In this document: one piece after another, positions 37,731 to 50,104 of the stretch
Numbering within the stretch: the stretch's first letter is position 1
Layout: each line of letters begins with the position of its first letter
NCBI GenBank assembly: GCA_025617745.1
Contig: CM046859.1
Coordinates: 21,143,073-21,207,072, forward strand
DNA length: 64,000 nucleotides
Direction: 5' to 3'
Source of the DNA: Heliocidaris erythrogramma
Lineage: Eukaryota > Echinodermata > Echinoidea > Camarodonta > Echinometridae
The notes under the pieces: model-generated
Database searches by the model: none
Seen by the model: the letters and a program-made list of their open reading frames with translations, nothing else
What the model was told of the DNA's origin: nothing
Position numbers and translations under genes: made by a program

Positions 37731-38029
37731 ACATGGCTAAATCATAACAGCTGAGCCACTGTGAAATAATAATAGAACACGTGTTATATGTTTTTAGATA
37801 TACATGCATTAATATCCTTCATGCGATCTTCCCTGGCCTTGTTTTTTTTTTAAACTTCACATTCCCTCCATACGTGAGGTTTTTTTTATATACCGTGTAC
37901 TAGCAGCTGATGAAAGTAACTTCCTAGAGAAAGTAAATTGAGCGGGAAACTATCCGTAGACCCTGCATAGAACAGATATGAGAGTGAGAGTGAGCGAGAA
38001 ATAGTGTGTGCGTGTGGGGTTTGTTAAGG

Positions 38030-38068
38030 GGATGTATATACATGTGTGTGTGAGGGTGTGTGTGTGTG

Positions 38069-38100
<32 letters not shown>

Positions 38101-38170
38101 ACAGAGAGAAAAAGAGAGATAGAGAAGGACACAGAGAGACGTAGAAAGAGAGAAAGGTACAAAAGGAAGA
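38030..38170 (+). repeat. TG, TA and GA microsatellite cluster
   Basis: (TG)n with an internal TATATATA block (38042-38100) followed by a GA-rich tract. Confidence 0.85.
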
Positions 38171-38389
38171 CAAAATGTTAAATGGTAAATATTATTTTGA
38201 CCTGAATTTATGTGCCAGATTTTGTATCATTCTTAATTGTTAGCTTTTGTTCTATGCTCACAATGATTATGTCAAGTGAAAGTCTTTGTAAAATGAAGCG
38301 AAAATGAAAATGAAGGGTAAAAACAATCAAAATAAAGATAATATCCTATCCTTAAGAAACAACAAACATTGTTTCTAGTATTATGTACA

Positions 38390-38483
38390 TATATATATAT
38401 ATACATACAAAAATATAGTTCTGCTTCGGACTTGGCTGAAAATTCGAATTTTTTCATCGTATACGGACGTTTCATTCCTATTT

Positions 38484-38530
<47 letters not shown>
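38390..38530 (+). repeat. TA, TC and TA microsatellites
   Basis: (TA)n at 38390-38403 and (TC)n grading into (TA)n at 38487-38527. Confidence 0.85.
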
Positions 38531-38531
<1 letters not shown>

Positions 38532-38714
38532 AGACAGCTAAAAGCGGACAGGGGTAGGGATGTAGAAGTAACAGCCACTGAATTATATGTCTGTCATGTC
38601 TGTTAGAATAGTAGGAACTAGTTAAGAAAATACACCACTCGTGTGAGTTTTCTTGAATTTAAAAGGAAGTAACCTCATGAGAACTCACAATTTCACATCC
38701 AAAATGCACACACG

Positions 38715-38880
38715 CACACGCCTTTCCCATTTCTTTCCCTCTCCCTGTCTCTCCCCATTTCCTTCCATTATCCTATTTCTCTGCTTCTCTCTACATCTCC
38801 CACTCCTCCTGTCCTTACTCTCTCCTTCTTTGTCTTTCTCCCTCTCTCTCTCCCGCTCTCTCTCCTATGCCTACTGCCCC
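38715..38880 (+). repeat. Polypyrimidine tract
   Basis: CT-rich low complexity producing the 77-codon frame here. Confidence 0.75.
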
Positions 38881-39469
38881 ATCTAATATGCATACGCCAT
38901 GTTACGCTCTATTTTTTTATACGCTTTTCCTTCTAGATAGCCTTTGAAAAATATAAAAGGGGTAAACTCAAGAAAATCAAGCAAGATCATAGAGCACAGA
39001 GGCTATAGCTGACCTCGCCACCTGGTGATAAAGATGAAATTAATATACAATCGCAAAAAAAAAAATGATAGAGAGATAGCGGAACTGCATTTCGGCCTCT
39101 TTTTCCAATACGCTTCAATCATATCTACCGATTCATATACTACGATACCGATCAACAGGTGTGGCCTGTCTTTTTATTTCTTACTACTAATTACCAAGCT
39201 TGTCGATCTTTCGTGTAATCAATCTCTCATGATTTATTGTTCTTGGATCTCATAATTGTGTCACTAACAAAAGATCTCGTTTCCTCCCTGCATTTGCACT
39301 CCAAATTAGTATTAAATTATCGTATCACTCTTTTCAAAATTTGCACTCGAACCTTAAAAAGCATGATAACTTTCATATTTACACAATTGCGACATCGATA
39401 GCGTCATCTGTACAAATACTGTTCAGTTGGCGTGAAAGAGATGGTATGATAAGATGTATGGATTAGAAA

Positions 39470-39620
39470 TGACAGCTGACTTAATTGTTGTGTACAAATT
39501 TCTATCCAAAGCGATCATAATTAAAGCGTCCGTATGGCGCTTTGGCTACTCTATAATTATGTCTTCTTGCAAATCAGATCAAGCGCTTTCTGCTCATAGG
39601 AATCATATTTGAGGTCAAGT
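39470..39620. promoter_or_regulatory. Small enhancer-like island
   Basis: Includes CATAATTAAAGCGTCC (39516), TATGGCGCTTTGGC (39533) and CTATAATTATGTC (39551). TATGGCGCTTT also occurs in the island at 11559. No frame. Confidence 0.25.
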
Positions 39621-40369
39621 GCAAGGACGCTACTAAAATGTGAATCTTTATCTCTCTATATTTTTAGAGAGTTTATTTAGGGTGTTAGGTATGTATAAAT
39701 TTGAACAGAAAACACTTTAGCAATAATATTTTACAATTGAATATACAAATGAAGTCATTAAACAGTGAAATTGGTGATGGAAAAACAATCAATTACCAAT
39801 TTGTATATACAGAAAAAATATTTCATCAAAAATAGAAATTATATTTAAAAAAAGCGAGTTAAAAACCAATTATATTATTATTCTATGTTTGATTTTATAG
39901 ATAATATTGGTTATGGTAGATCTATTGTTTAAACATCGATCCATTGAACGCCATAGCGTTCTAGAAAGGGTGAAAAATGGTAATTATTGTGCTATGTTCA
40001 TGATGTAGGTATTGATCAGCATCAGTCCATCATAATTGTCATACAAAATAAGACTGCAGAGTCGTCAACAAACCCTTGTCCAAACCACCGAATCAATTCA
40101 TTTATGTAGACACACAAATATTAGCATTCCAGAGTGGTCAAAATGCATGCCCCGTTTAACGTTGACGACACGCGATTTTCTTCCCTCTTCATCAAGTACT
40201 ATAGATGAAAACCTTAACCACTTTACATCTTCACACGATATTGGGGAGTTGATATGGAGGAATCAGCAAGCTTATTCTATTAAAGAAACGCATGTTAAAG
40301 ACAAAGGGATGAACGAGAAAGAAATACATATTTGGAACAGGTTATGCATGCGGACAGCGTAACGAGATA

Positions 40370-40640
40370 TGCCCCAAGTCTCAGCGCGAGCTCCTTCAGT
40401 ATGCGCATACCGGAACTTTGTAGAAGCTGTTATTTATTGCTTAAACAACTCGGTGTCCTGTTCCACTAGGAACTGAATATGTAGTTGTTTAAGGGGGAAA
40501 AAGAGATCTAACAGCGAGTGACCAAAAAATGGTAAGGTTTTGTCCGAAGTAAAGGGTCACTATTTGTTACGCGGCGCCATTCCAGATGATCCCTACGGTG
40601 GAATTAATTTAATGCGGACAGTCCCTTAATGGATCGTGAT
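40370..40640. promoter_or_regulatory. Enhancer-like island
   Basis: GTTACGCGGCGCCATTCCAG (40567), GGTGGAATTAATTTAATGCG (40599) and paired half sites TTGTTTAAG / CTTAAACAAC (40487 and 40440) in an otherwise unremarkable stretch. Non-coding. Confidence 0.25.
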
Positions 40641-40644
40641 GCGT

Positions 40645-41517
40645 ATTATTATCTTTCTTTATTTCATTGATTTTTTCCTGAGTGCGTGCATGGGCTATCA
40701 CACTACTATATCAAAATTTATTATAGTAAAAAGAAGGATAGCTTTTTGGACAAAAAACCCAAAACGAATAAACAGCATTGAGAAACTTTAAAAGTCAATA
40801 GATTATTATTAAAAAAAACAAAAAAACATGTATATAGCAAAACACAATGAAGTTAGTGGAATAAGAAGGTAAAACTACGTCGTTGCAATACATTATTCTA
40901 CTCAACGTTCCACGTATTATACAAAATTAATCAGTACCGGTACCGTGTTCCATTTTTTTTTAAACTTCACCTATCGTTTTATATATATTTACATTTTATA
41001 ATGAACTGCACACATAAGATTAAAATTGATGATCTAAGAAAAAATGTGTATATCACTTTTTAAAAAGAAATGCAATGGCTTCGAGTAAAATAAGCAAGTT
41101 CGTAATTATAATTTCCGCATGTGCAGATAAAGGTAATTGAGCCGAATACAATTAACCTTTATACGCTTTCATTTTACGCACCTTGATGCGCGCACCAGTA
41201 TGATTTTACATGTTAAACGAGTAGCGCGTTCACCAAAATAAATGCGCGTACGTGTACAAATTGGGGTCATGTCTGGGTCATTTGCACCATGTATTAATTA
41301 CGAACATTACATTCCTTTTAAACCGGGGCTTTCCATATATATCAGACAAGTATTATATTGTTGAAAACAAATAAAGACAAATCGAGTTTGCTTGCATTCG
41401 GTGGTCTTTTTGTTTGTCCTAAAAGTGATGTATCAGAGAACAGACACCATATGCGTAGGATGGGTTTTATCAATAGTAGTAGAAAAAATTACAATAATAA
41501 TGATTGCGATTATGGTG

Positions 41518-41561
<44 letters not shown>

Positions 41562-43935
41562 TCATGAATTGATATTGATGACAACAATGATAAAGATGAT
41601 AAAATCATAATAATCTTGTTATTATAGAAGATGACAATAATAATAATTTTCTTTTTTTTGGGTCATATTATAGTATTTGTAGTTCTTGAATCCACAAAAT
41701 ATAAGGGTACATGTATCACAAAGACTAGCATTTAAAGCAAGCATATCAACCAACTTTTGAAATGAGTTTCAAAAATATATTTGTTCGACGCAAAGAATAA
41801 ATGAGTTCTTTGTTGAACTTTATATATATATATATACATGTATATACAGCTAGGAGTGGCTTACGTGTAATAATAATTTACCCAAATGCAGTCAGCCCAT
41901 ATGGACAACAAATTCCACTGTTATGCACCTCATAATGCAACGCTAAATCTGTTGACATTCAGTGAATGAACACATGAATTGGTCATAACATTTTGCTAGA
42001 TAGATTTATTATTTCAGATTTAACATTCTACCAATTTCATACGTAACTGGACATTGAATAAAACATAATTTCGAATACTTTTAAAATGCGGAATTGTCGG
42101 CTACAGAACAATTAAACCATGTAGGCCTGTAAGTTTCATTAAAAAAAATCATTATTTTTATGGAGAATAAAAACGTTTCCAGAATCGACTAGTAAAATAA
42201 GAAAAAGTGTGTTGTGTTTATGGCGCTTGAATATTGATCAGTTTGAACAAGAAGGTTTAAACAGATGGAGTCATAATAAACAGCTTGCCTTTGAAGTATT
42301 TCCATACCGCCTCAATACAAACGAAAAATACGCGCTCTGTGAAAAAAGAGAAATTCCTTTCATTGCATAACCATGGGATACGTAAAAAGGAGGATATTCT
42401 ATTAAAAGGATAATGGATTTTCGCAGACCCAAATATAACTTCGGGAAAGTGCACATGAATGGTATAACCAGGTACACGCGAACAGATTTAGTGCCAAAAT
42501 ACAATATTGTAATGGCCATTTCGTCACTGCCCGCGTGTGCCCATTGCTTTGGGTTGTAATATCATATAGTCGACTTGACATTTTATGAAGCTAGATAAGT
42601 TCTGTCCGTTGAAGTTTTTTTGTGGATTTGTGATCCCATGTTGCCTCCGGACAATTTCAGCTTTGTTGCCCCAAAAGCACAAAATAGTCTCATAGACAGC
42701 TTACGCACTGCGTGCGCCCTGAACCCAACGCTAACAGTGTTGTTAATCTTGTGCAATGAAACCTGCGATAAAATACAATTCCCTGGTATATCATCCGTGC
42801 ATTGCGTCACAGGTTATGCTGCATAAGATGAACAACACACTGGATTGTGATATGCAAATTATGCAAACTGCTCAAGGTTTCCCAAGGGGCAGCAAAGATG
42901 AAAATGTTCTTTGATTACAAATCCCCCCAAGAAACTTCAACGGATATAACTTTTCTAGGTTCACTGTTGGCTGTATAGGAGCGCCAAATGGACTAATAGC
43001 GCCATCTTTCACGATAGTGATATGTGAAACTTAACAAACGGAGTTAAGCGGAAAGGTGTTAAGATTTTACCTTGAAGAGGCATACATTTTGTGACACCTT
43101 CAAAGCTTTACCTCAAGAAATTCTCCATGTTTAAGTCAGAGGAATATCAGAATGACATCGCAATCATACAACTGCACAGTCATTCACTTTCTGTGTTCGT
43201 CGCTTAATGAATTTAACTGCGCATTACAAACTTTCAAAAATCCACACCTCTCTAAATCTCTCCCGTTTACTTTGGCGGAATCAGACATCTGCATCTGAAA
43301 ATCAAGACTGTTACATTAAATCAATTGTACATCCTTTATAATCTGCCAGGTGTTTGAAATAATTATCGTTGAGACTCGTTGAGTTGAGACTTCATCCGTT
43401 TGAAGACTCCATTTGTTTTTAAAACCTATTCACAGAATATACGACTTGCTTAATGTCTCCTGGTGAAGGAGATATACAGATAAACAGGTCTACATTCATA
43501 AAGTTCATGGTAAAGTATATATGAATGATTACTGAACAAGTTGTATAACTTGTCTATAAATGGGGGCACTTCTTTTGCATGACTGACATTCTGATGCCAT
43601 TCAGACATCGTCTGGAATTTTGCCTCGTTCAAGTTCATACTTGCCCTCAACCAACGAGCCTGATGCTGAACCGTTATGATTTCACAATTTCCTATTTTAA
43701 AGAAAAATGTACTAGAGAGATAACATCAGTACTGGCAGGACGCTTTGTCACTCTGCAAACGTTTCCATAATTAGCTTCAGCATTAATATGGCGTGCAGAC
43801 CCGGGTTAATTCTCGAGGGGCACATTGAGGGTCGTCAAATAGAGAACTCTAAAGGAGAATTTTTCAACTGATCTAACCTTAGCACCAATGTTTGCATTAA
43901 CATGAAAAGCTGCAATTTAAGCTGCCTAATCAAGC
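40645..43935. other. AT-rich filler with (AAT)n
   Basis: (AAT)n at 41517-41550, (TA)n at 41822-41836. Frames at 42257-42826 and 43450-43770 overlap on both strands without features. No gene recognised. Confidence 0.4.
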
Positions 43936-43939
43936 GATA

Positions 43940-44285
43940 ATATCTAAAATCAATCTCCATGGGTCGAGGATCCGCCGGAGAAAACCATCAAGATCAACAA
44001 AGGCCAGACACGTTGAAGAATAGGCAAGGTCAGCCGGGCCAGGATCAAGGTCAGAGAGTACAAAGCCGACATGTTCTAGTTCACATCCACAATAGCGAGC
44101 CCAGGGAACATGGTAAACGTGTGTACGGTGATTGACTGACTGGGACACTGTTGGCAGAATTCAGCGCGCATCGCTTCTTCCTGGATACGCTCAAATTTTG
44201 GCGCCCTGAACCGGAACGAAATGGTTGGTATCACCGTGGCTGGGTCATCATGACAGACAGGACGTGGAAGGTTGATAAACACGCT
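43940..44285. other. GC-richer stretch with open minus frames
   Basis: On the minus strand a frame of about 70 codons (44286-44076; PTISFRFRAPKFERIQEE in its middle) is open but lacks an ATG and an obvious acceptor. It overlaps a second frame. It could be an old coding remnant or a non-coding island; I cannot decide. Confidence 0.2.
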
Positions 44286-44289
44286 TTAT

Positions 44290-46490
44290 ATTTTAGCTCT
44301 CTCATCTATCGTGCTCCTTCTCCTTAGAAAAATTGCATTATCCTCTTAAAACAGAAAACTGGAGATGAAGGTCTAGATAAAACATAACTACACTGATTAA
44401 ATGATTTGTAAGAATGCGCTTACTTTCAAGAAGGACTTGCGTGATAATTAAAGTAAAAAACAAATTAATTAGCCCGGAGGTATAACTTGCATATTGAGAT
44501 ACATTTTAAGTCCCGTTAAAGAAAAAAAAAAGATGCAAGCTTTCGGCCTCCACAATATATTAGGACACATTAAACATGTAAACGTATGCGGATTAAATCG
44601 AAATCAATAATTATTATGCATTGGCTTCAGGGAAAATACTGCTTTTCATTGTTGGATCATTGATCGTCAGTGACATCCCATTCACCTGTCTCCAAAGACA
44701 TGGAGAATACACAATTTATTCTCTATTATCACCATAAATTTACTCTTTATCATCATGATGTTTATAATAACTGTGCGTTTTATCTTATTTATATTGTTGT
44801 ATAGTTAGTCGGCATACAATCATGACAACCATTTCATTACTTAAAACAAATATTATTTTATTAAAAAAAAAATCCTATTCACCTATACATGTGCCCATTT
44901 CCATTAGGGTAATAAATTTAAAAGATATCAGTTAAATTTCTTTTTAATTTGTCTGTCTGTCGGGATTAAAAAAGCAAATTAATGACAGAAAAAACTTCAT
45001 TCATATCACTGATACGTTTTGGGATCTCCTAAAATTTCTCTCGTACGAAATGGACTTTGTGTATATACTGCATTTTATTTTATTTTACAAGGTTCTGACA
45101 ATTTCATTTCATGCAATTTTTTAAAAATGCAAATAAAATTTCCCCACCTATCCTATGAAACATCCGTCACAGTTTTGTAACCATCGGCAAATCCAATGAT
45201 AATCATAGCCTTAAATGTTAATACAAGAAATTAATTCACGATTCTCCAACTAGAAGTAGGCTTATACCATCCATTATCAGCAATAGTTTATACATGCATA
45301 TATATATATATATTCTCATATGGATGGGAATTCTGGCCACGAAACATGTGTTTAAAATATAAACCGTCAATGCTCTCCACACCCAACCAATTACTAGCTG
45401 CATTGAATAAGGCCGATAAGAAATAGACACAGTTAAGGTATTTAACCCTGTGAGAGCCAAAAATCAAAATACCATGGAAAATGTAGACCCATGTTGGGCT
45501 TGCGGTAGGGCAAGGGTGAATATTCCCGAGGAACTAGTAGTAGACGCTTCTTCAACCTATTTACTAACACAAAACATGTTAAACTCATCTTTGACATTAC
45601 AATGGCCGTCTGTTTTTCTGCAGGCGCGGCGATTCTCGATAAACTATTTAAGACGATGATGGTGTGATATCTTAAGCAAGCTGATCACTTTTCAGTGCCA
45701 CTTTTAGACATGTTTGACGACTTTAGAGTCCAGACAACCAAAGTTACCCTTAGAACATTCCCTAAAAGTGTATAATGTTATCTTTCAGTAAGAAGAGGCA
45801 AGTCGTCATTTATACTCTAACTCAAAAGAAATGGAACAGTGGAAAATGATTTGGTCACACCTAACCGAACTTAAGTATAACAGAAGGCCAAAATTGGATG
45901 AAATTGAATTTCATCTAAAATATTTTACTATTTATGAACTTTTGTAGGTTTGAAAGCAACAAATGAAACGAATAAAGGATTGTAAATTAAAAAAATAAAG
46001 AATTCCATCCATTTAAAAAAAAATGTTAATCAATACCTTTTGGTAACTCCCCTTGATTGGAAGAGATATAAAAATCGGAATTATGTCTACGTTAACAGGT
46101 AAACGGGAATATAGAACAAGATAAATATCTTAGCTAGAAGTGGTCATTGACTCAGTCGAATATAAAGTCTTTTTTAAACCTACCGGACATCTAAGGTTCA
46201 TTATCACAACCTTCATTTTTGAATATGGTAAAATGGTTACTGGTGTAATGTAAAATGTTTGAAGTTATTTGCAGGTGATTAAAGAGAACAGTTTGGAGTA
46301 GCACTTGTTTCATCATATCACTGCCATCATAAACAGAAAAGATTATAAGATTTAAGCATATTTTTGGATCAAATCGAGGGGAGCTGTTTTCCTGGCGAAG
46401 CACATGTTGCGCACGTCCGATCACCTAGACTAGAAGACATCGAAAAGCACCTTCTGCTTCTCAGGTGAATAACCATGTCTCCATGTTTCC
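44290..46490. other. AT-rich filler
   Basis: (TA)n at 45297-45313. One ATG frame at 45473-45659 (MENVDPCWACGRARV...) is 61 codons and starts right after TTAACCCTGTGAGAGCC, but has no splice or domain support. Confidence 0.35.
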
Positions 46491-46742
46491 ATGTCATCTA
46501 TCCTTTGCATCATTTGCCTGTGGATCATGTGGATTTGGCCAATTTGCAAACAACCACAAACAGAGGCTCCCGGTGAGAAGAAAGAAAAGAGAACATTTAT
46601 GGAAGATGTCATGAGTAAGAATGACTTCATGCCCCGAGTACCTGATCACCAGACGAAATGGCTGAAGGTTGTAGCTTATGACTCCATCCATCAGATCCAA
46701 CGATTTACCTTCATTTTTTGTTCGTTCCCCCCTCTTTCCTGA
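46491..46742 (+). CDS. Dubious small ORF with hydrophobic N-terminus
   Basis: ATG-started, 83 codons. Residues 1-19 are hydrophobic (SSILCIICLWIMWIWPIC), followed by a charged stretch (EAPGEKKEKRTFMEDVMSK). The opposite strand is also open for 134 codons from an ATG (46494-46898), so at most one can be real and chance is likely. No splice signals stand out and no family is recognised. Confidence 0.12.
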   Translation: MSSILCIICLWIMWIWPICKQPQTEAPGEKKEKRTFMEDVMSKNDFMPRVPDHQTKWLKVVAYDSIHQIQRFTFIFCSFPPLS

Positions 46743-46904
46743 GGCCAACACTAAGCATGTTCCTAAATCATGGCTTTGTTTAAGTAGTCCCCCTTTTCCC
46801 GTTCCATCATAACGTAAGCTACCAGAAACCTTGACGAAATCAATCATTATGCTCAAAACGCAGCTTTGATTTTTTTCTGGAGACTTGAACTCCAACATCA
46901 AGTA

Positions 46905-48060
46905 AAACTTGGCATTAAAATTTAATCTAAATTTTTTTCAAATCATGCCGGAACGTGACATTCTTAATCATCGAATCTGTTTTTCTTGTCCCCCTTTTTT
47001 ACAAATTTTGATATCAAACATCTGCCCGTCATGCCTGTAAAGTAAGTTAAGAAAGTTTCCCCTTAAGACAAGCTTTCGTTAAGTATCCTGTTTTGTATTG
47101 GGTAAAATGAAACACAAAGAATTGGGTAACAGAGCAATAATTCCACTAAATGTCAAATAATTGCGTCTCATAAATATTAAATCAAATATATCAATGTCTT
47201 GCAGCCGAATCAAATAAATTGTTCTTATTGCCATCATTTGAATATAAATCTGCTCAATTTGTTTGAATATTAATGACGATCTCCTGTTTTAAATGTCTCA
47301 AGCTTTTAGCATTTAAAATCATTCGTTGTGAGGTGGAACGTATTGTGCTCAACTTTCCGTTGTTCTATTTCATTCATTCAGACATAATTACAGGATAAGA
47401 AGATTAAATTTTAGCCTAGATCTAAACATCTAAAAAAATCAACAACCAGCAGACAGCAGGTTTCTTATGGAAAATGGATGAATAACACATTATAATCAGG
47501 AAAATTCCCAACTCATTCATGTTTCACCACAATCAGGGGTAATTCCATTCAAGTACACAACAAATAATTCTTCCAATCTTCACCTACTTGAATGAATAGT
47601 CGCTTGATTATATACATTATATTATTGAAAATACAAACCATATTTCAAGTTGCATTCATGAACCACTCCGGGTTTTACAAGTATCCATGTGCCGACAATG
47701 GGACATTTCCAAAGTTTTTAGTACCTCGCCTTGTTGATTTAGTGGATAAGATATAATACACCACGTAGTTTACGTGAAGATAATTTCACAAACATACTAC
47801 ATTATTCACGACTCTGTTTTTAAAGAAGAGCTAAAAATTACTTTAAAAATTACTAAAGGATTCAACTGCAGATATCATTCTTATGAACTGGCTAAACAAT
47901 TCACAGTACTTCTTAATTTCGGACAAGACGGACATATTATGAAACACCTGTGCTCAGACACCTCCCCTAAAATCTTAAATGTGCCAAGAATGTCAGAGCT
48001 ATTCGAAATTTCGAGAAAAATTTCCATTGCAACAAAACGATTCATTTTATTCTTGAAATT
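46905..48060. other. AT-rich filler
   Basis: No gene or repeat recognised before the fold-back zone. Confidence 0.45.
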
Positions 48061-48064
48061 CATC

Positions 48065-49590
48065 CAATAACATGTCCAGTGTGTCCCAGAAAAAAGTTCA
48101 CAGTTTGAAAAATTCTCCCCAATACGTTTTTCAAAATATTTAAAGGAAGTTATCAAACCTGTGGATAGCTTAGGGTCTCTTTTATCAAATGACACCAAAA
48201 TATCTAAAAATATTTTACACTTGAGTGAGCAAAAGCAATTTTGTGAAAGGGTGCGAAATAGAAAAATCAGACCTACAGATGTAAAAAAAAGTTATGAATC
48301 TTTTAATGGCATGTAGCATTAAAAACTAGGGAAACAATGAAAATTCAAAGAACAATTTGCAACTCAGTCATTAGTTTGTGACTTCATTGGCACACAACGA
48401 ATTATTATGTTTATTTGCGTAGTAAAAAAATTATTTTTTTTTGTCCAAGAATATGATTTCCTCATGACTTGAACCAACTTAATATATTTTTAATAATATG
48501 TTGGGGTTTTTTCAGGTGTACATTGATAAAGAATACGCTACACTTTGTAAAAATCAGGAAAATTTGATTGTTTAAATATAATAAACATACATAAGTATGA
48601 GTGATTATGAAAAGTAATATTTTGGAAACAATCTCAATATTTTAGGGTTCGTGAAATATGGTTTATACATGAAAATGGTTTATACATGAAAAAGCATATT
48701 ACTAGAGATATAACTTGGTTCAAGTTATGTGAAAATCATATTTTTGTACAATTTTTTTTTTATTATGAATGTAAACAAAATAATTGGTGAGTTGTGAGCC
48801 TAGACATCACAAACTCATAACTCAGTTGCCAATTTGCCGAGTGGTTTCATTGTTTTCCCCATAGTTTTCCATGCCACTAAAAAAAAGAATCATAACTTTC
48901 TTATTAGTTGTCCGATTTTCCTTAAACCTTTTTTGATCTGTATAGGTCTGATTTTACGGGGTAACCTCACCAGTCAGAAGGACTGCTATTCATAGGGACC
49001 GCTATCCATGACTAAATGAATAGCGGTTTTGTATGAATAGCGGTCTCTATGATTAGCGAGCAAACCATAGACAAATTACCTCGCTATTCATAAGGACCTC
49101 CCTTCATAAGGACCACTATTCATAACTATTCATAAGGTGTGCTATTCATAACGTGTGTTAAATGAATAGCGGTCCTTATGAATAGCGAGCGGACCCGGAT
49201 TTTACTGCTTCAATTAAAACCAAGTAATGTTTAAACTGGACTTACCTTTAATTTCACCTAGCTTGTTTACTCCATAATAAAGTTTTTATGCGATAAATCA
49301 GGACATACAGTGGACCAAATCTGTTCTTTTATAAATATAAGAATATTTCTCACATTTCTAGCCCTTTCATGACTCCCATCTTTGCCGATACTAGCCAGAA
49401 CAAAAAACAAACAAACTCAAGTATGGATTTTTCACCCTTTCACAAAAGTAGATCACTGAAGCGTAAAATACTGTGAGATATTTTGGTGCCAGTTAATGGA
49501 AGAGACCCTAAGCTATTTACAGGTATATGAATACTTTCTTTAAATATTTTGAAATATCTAACTGGGGAGACTTTTCAGCCGTCAATTCCA
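48065..49590. repeat. Large imperfect inverted repeat (fold-back element)
   Basis: The left arm (about 48065-48490) and right arm (about 48705-49590) are reverse complements. Matching blocks, as read on the right arm, include ACTTGGTTCAAGT (48715), CACAAACTCATAACT (48807), TTTCATTGTTTTCC (48845), CATAACTTTC, AGGTCTGATTTT (48944), CACCCTTTCACAAAA (49431), ATATTTTGGTG (49473) and GAGACCCTAAGCTAT (49501). The spacer is about 200 bp around 48.6 kb. The right arm is longer because it holds the 240-bp insertion described separately and an extra segment at 49206-49425. The 98- and 105-codon frames overlapping the left arm are not convincing as genes. Confidence 0.75.
48958..49197. mobile_element. 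240-bp motif-array insertion with 8-bp direct repeats
   Basis: The unit is flanked by identical 8-mers GATTTTAC (48950-48957 and 49198-49205), and it interrupts the right arm of the larger inverted repeat. Inside, the motif CGCTATTCATAAGGACC and its complement GGTCCTTATGAATAGC recur at least nine times: forward at 48985, 49001 (variant), 49082, 49102, 49116, 49126 and 49141, and reverse at 49016, 49032, 49162 and 49174. The ends are weakly inverted (CGGGG at left, GACCCG at right). No coding capacity. Confidence 0.65.
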
Positions 49591-49745
49591 AACGGTTCTC
49601 AACTTTGTTGATACCAGCCAGAACAAATAGCAATTTTTGTCAAGTCTGAATTTTTCACCATTTTACAAAGGTGTTTTTTGATCACTCAAGCGTAAGAACT
49701 CTTGGTGTTGTTGCATAGGAGAGCTATATCTATATATATTTAACA

Positions 49746-50100
49746 GAAACAGATCAGTGAAGATTTGAGCAAAATCCGATAATAAATAAGAAAGTTATGA
49801 AGTTTTGTATGTAATCAATCAGACACAAACTGGCAGCTCCGTGACGTATCTTGCGAGCTACTCTCCCATTTGCTCAGTACAGAAAATTTCATAAATTTTC
49901 ATTTTCTTAGTTTTTGATGAAGGAATAGATTCATACAGGTTTTTTGTAAAAACTTAAGAGCAATGATTATATCTAAGATGCATGTATGACTGAATATTTC
50001 CTTTAGAGAAAATGGAAATTAATGATTTAAAACTTTGATGATTTAAAATTCAAAACTTTTCTTATCGGATTTTGCTCAAACCTTCACTGATGTGTTTCTT
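49746..50100. repeat. Inverted-repeat element (about 355 bp)
   Basis: The terminal arms are 49746-49796 and 50054-50100. The left contains GATCAGTGAAGATTTGAGC then AAAATCCGATAA, and the right contains CTTATCGGATTTTGCTCAAA then CCTTCACTGATG. The interior is AT-rich with no coding frame. The TTGCTCAAA/TTCTTATCGGATTTT block also resembles CTTATTAGTTGTCCGATTTT at 48900, so neighbouring fold-backs belong to a related family. Confidence 0.65.
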
Positions 50101-50104
50101 TAAT

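Noticed and set aside
40036..40362. 108-codon plus frame
   Set aside because: No ATG at the start, no domain; length is within chance expectation for 64 kb in six frames.
48958..49197. A CRISPR array
   Set aside because: Repeats are in both orientations with irregular spacing, in a eukaryotic context, with no cas genes.
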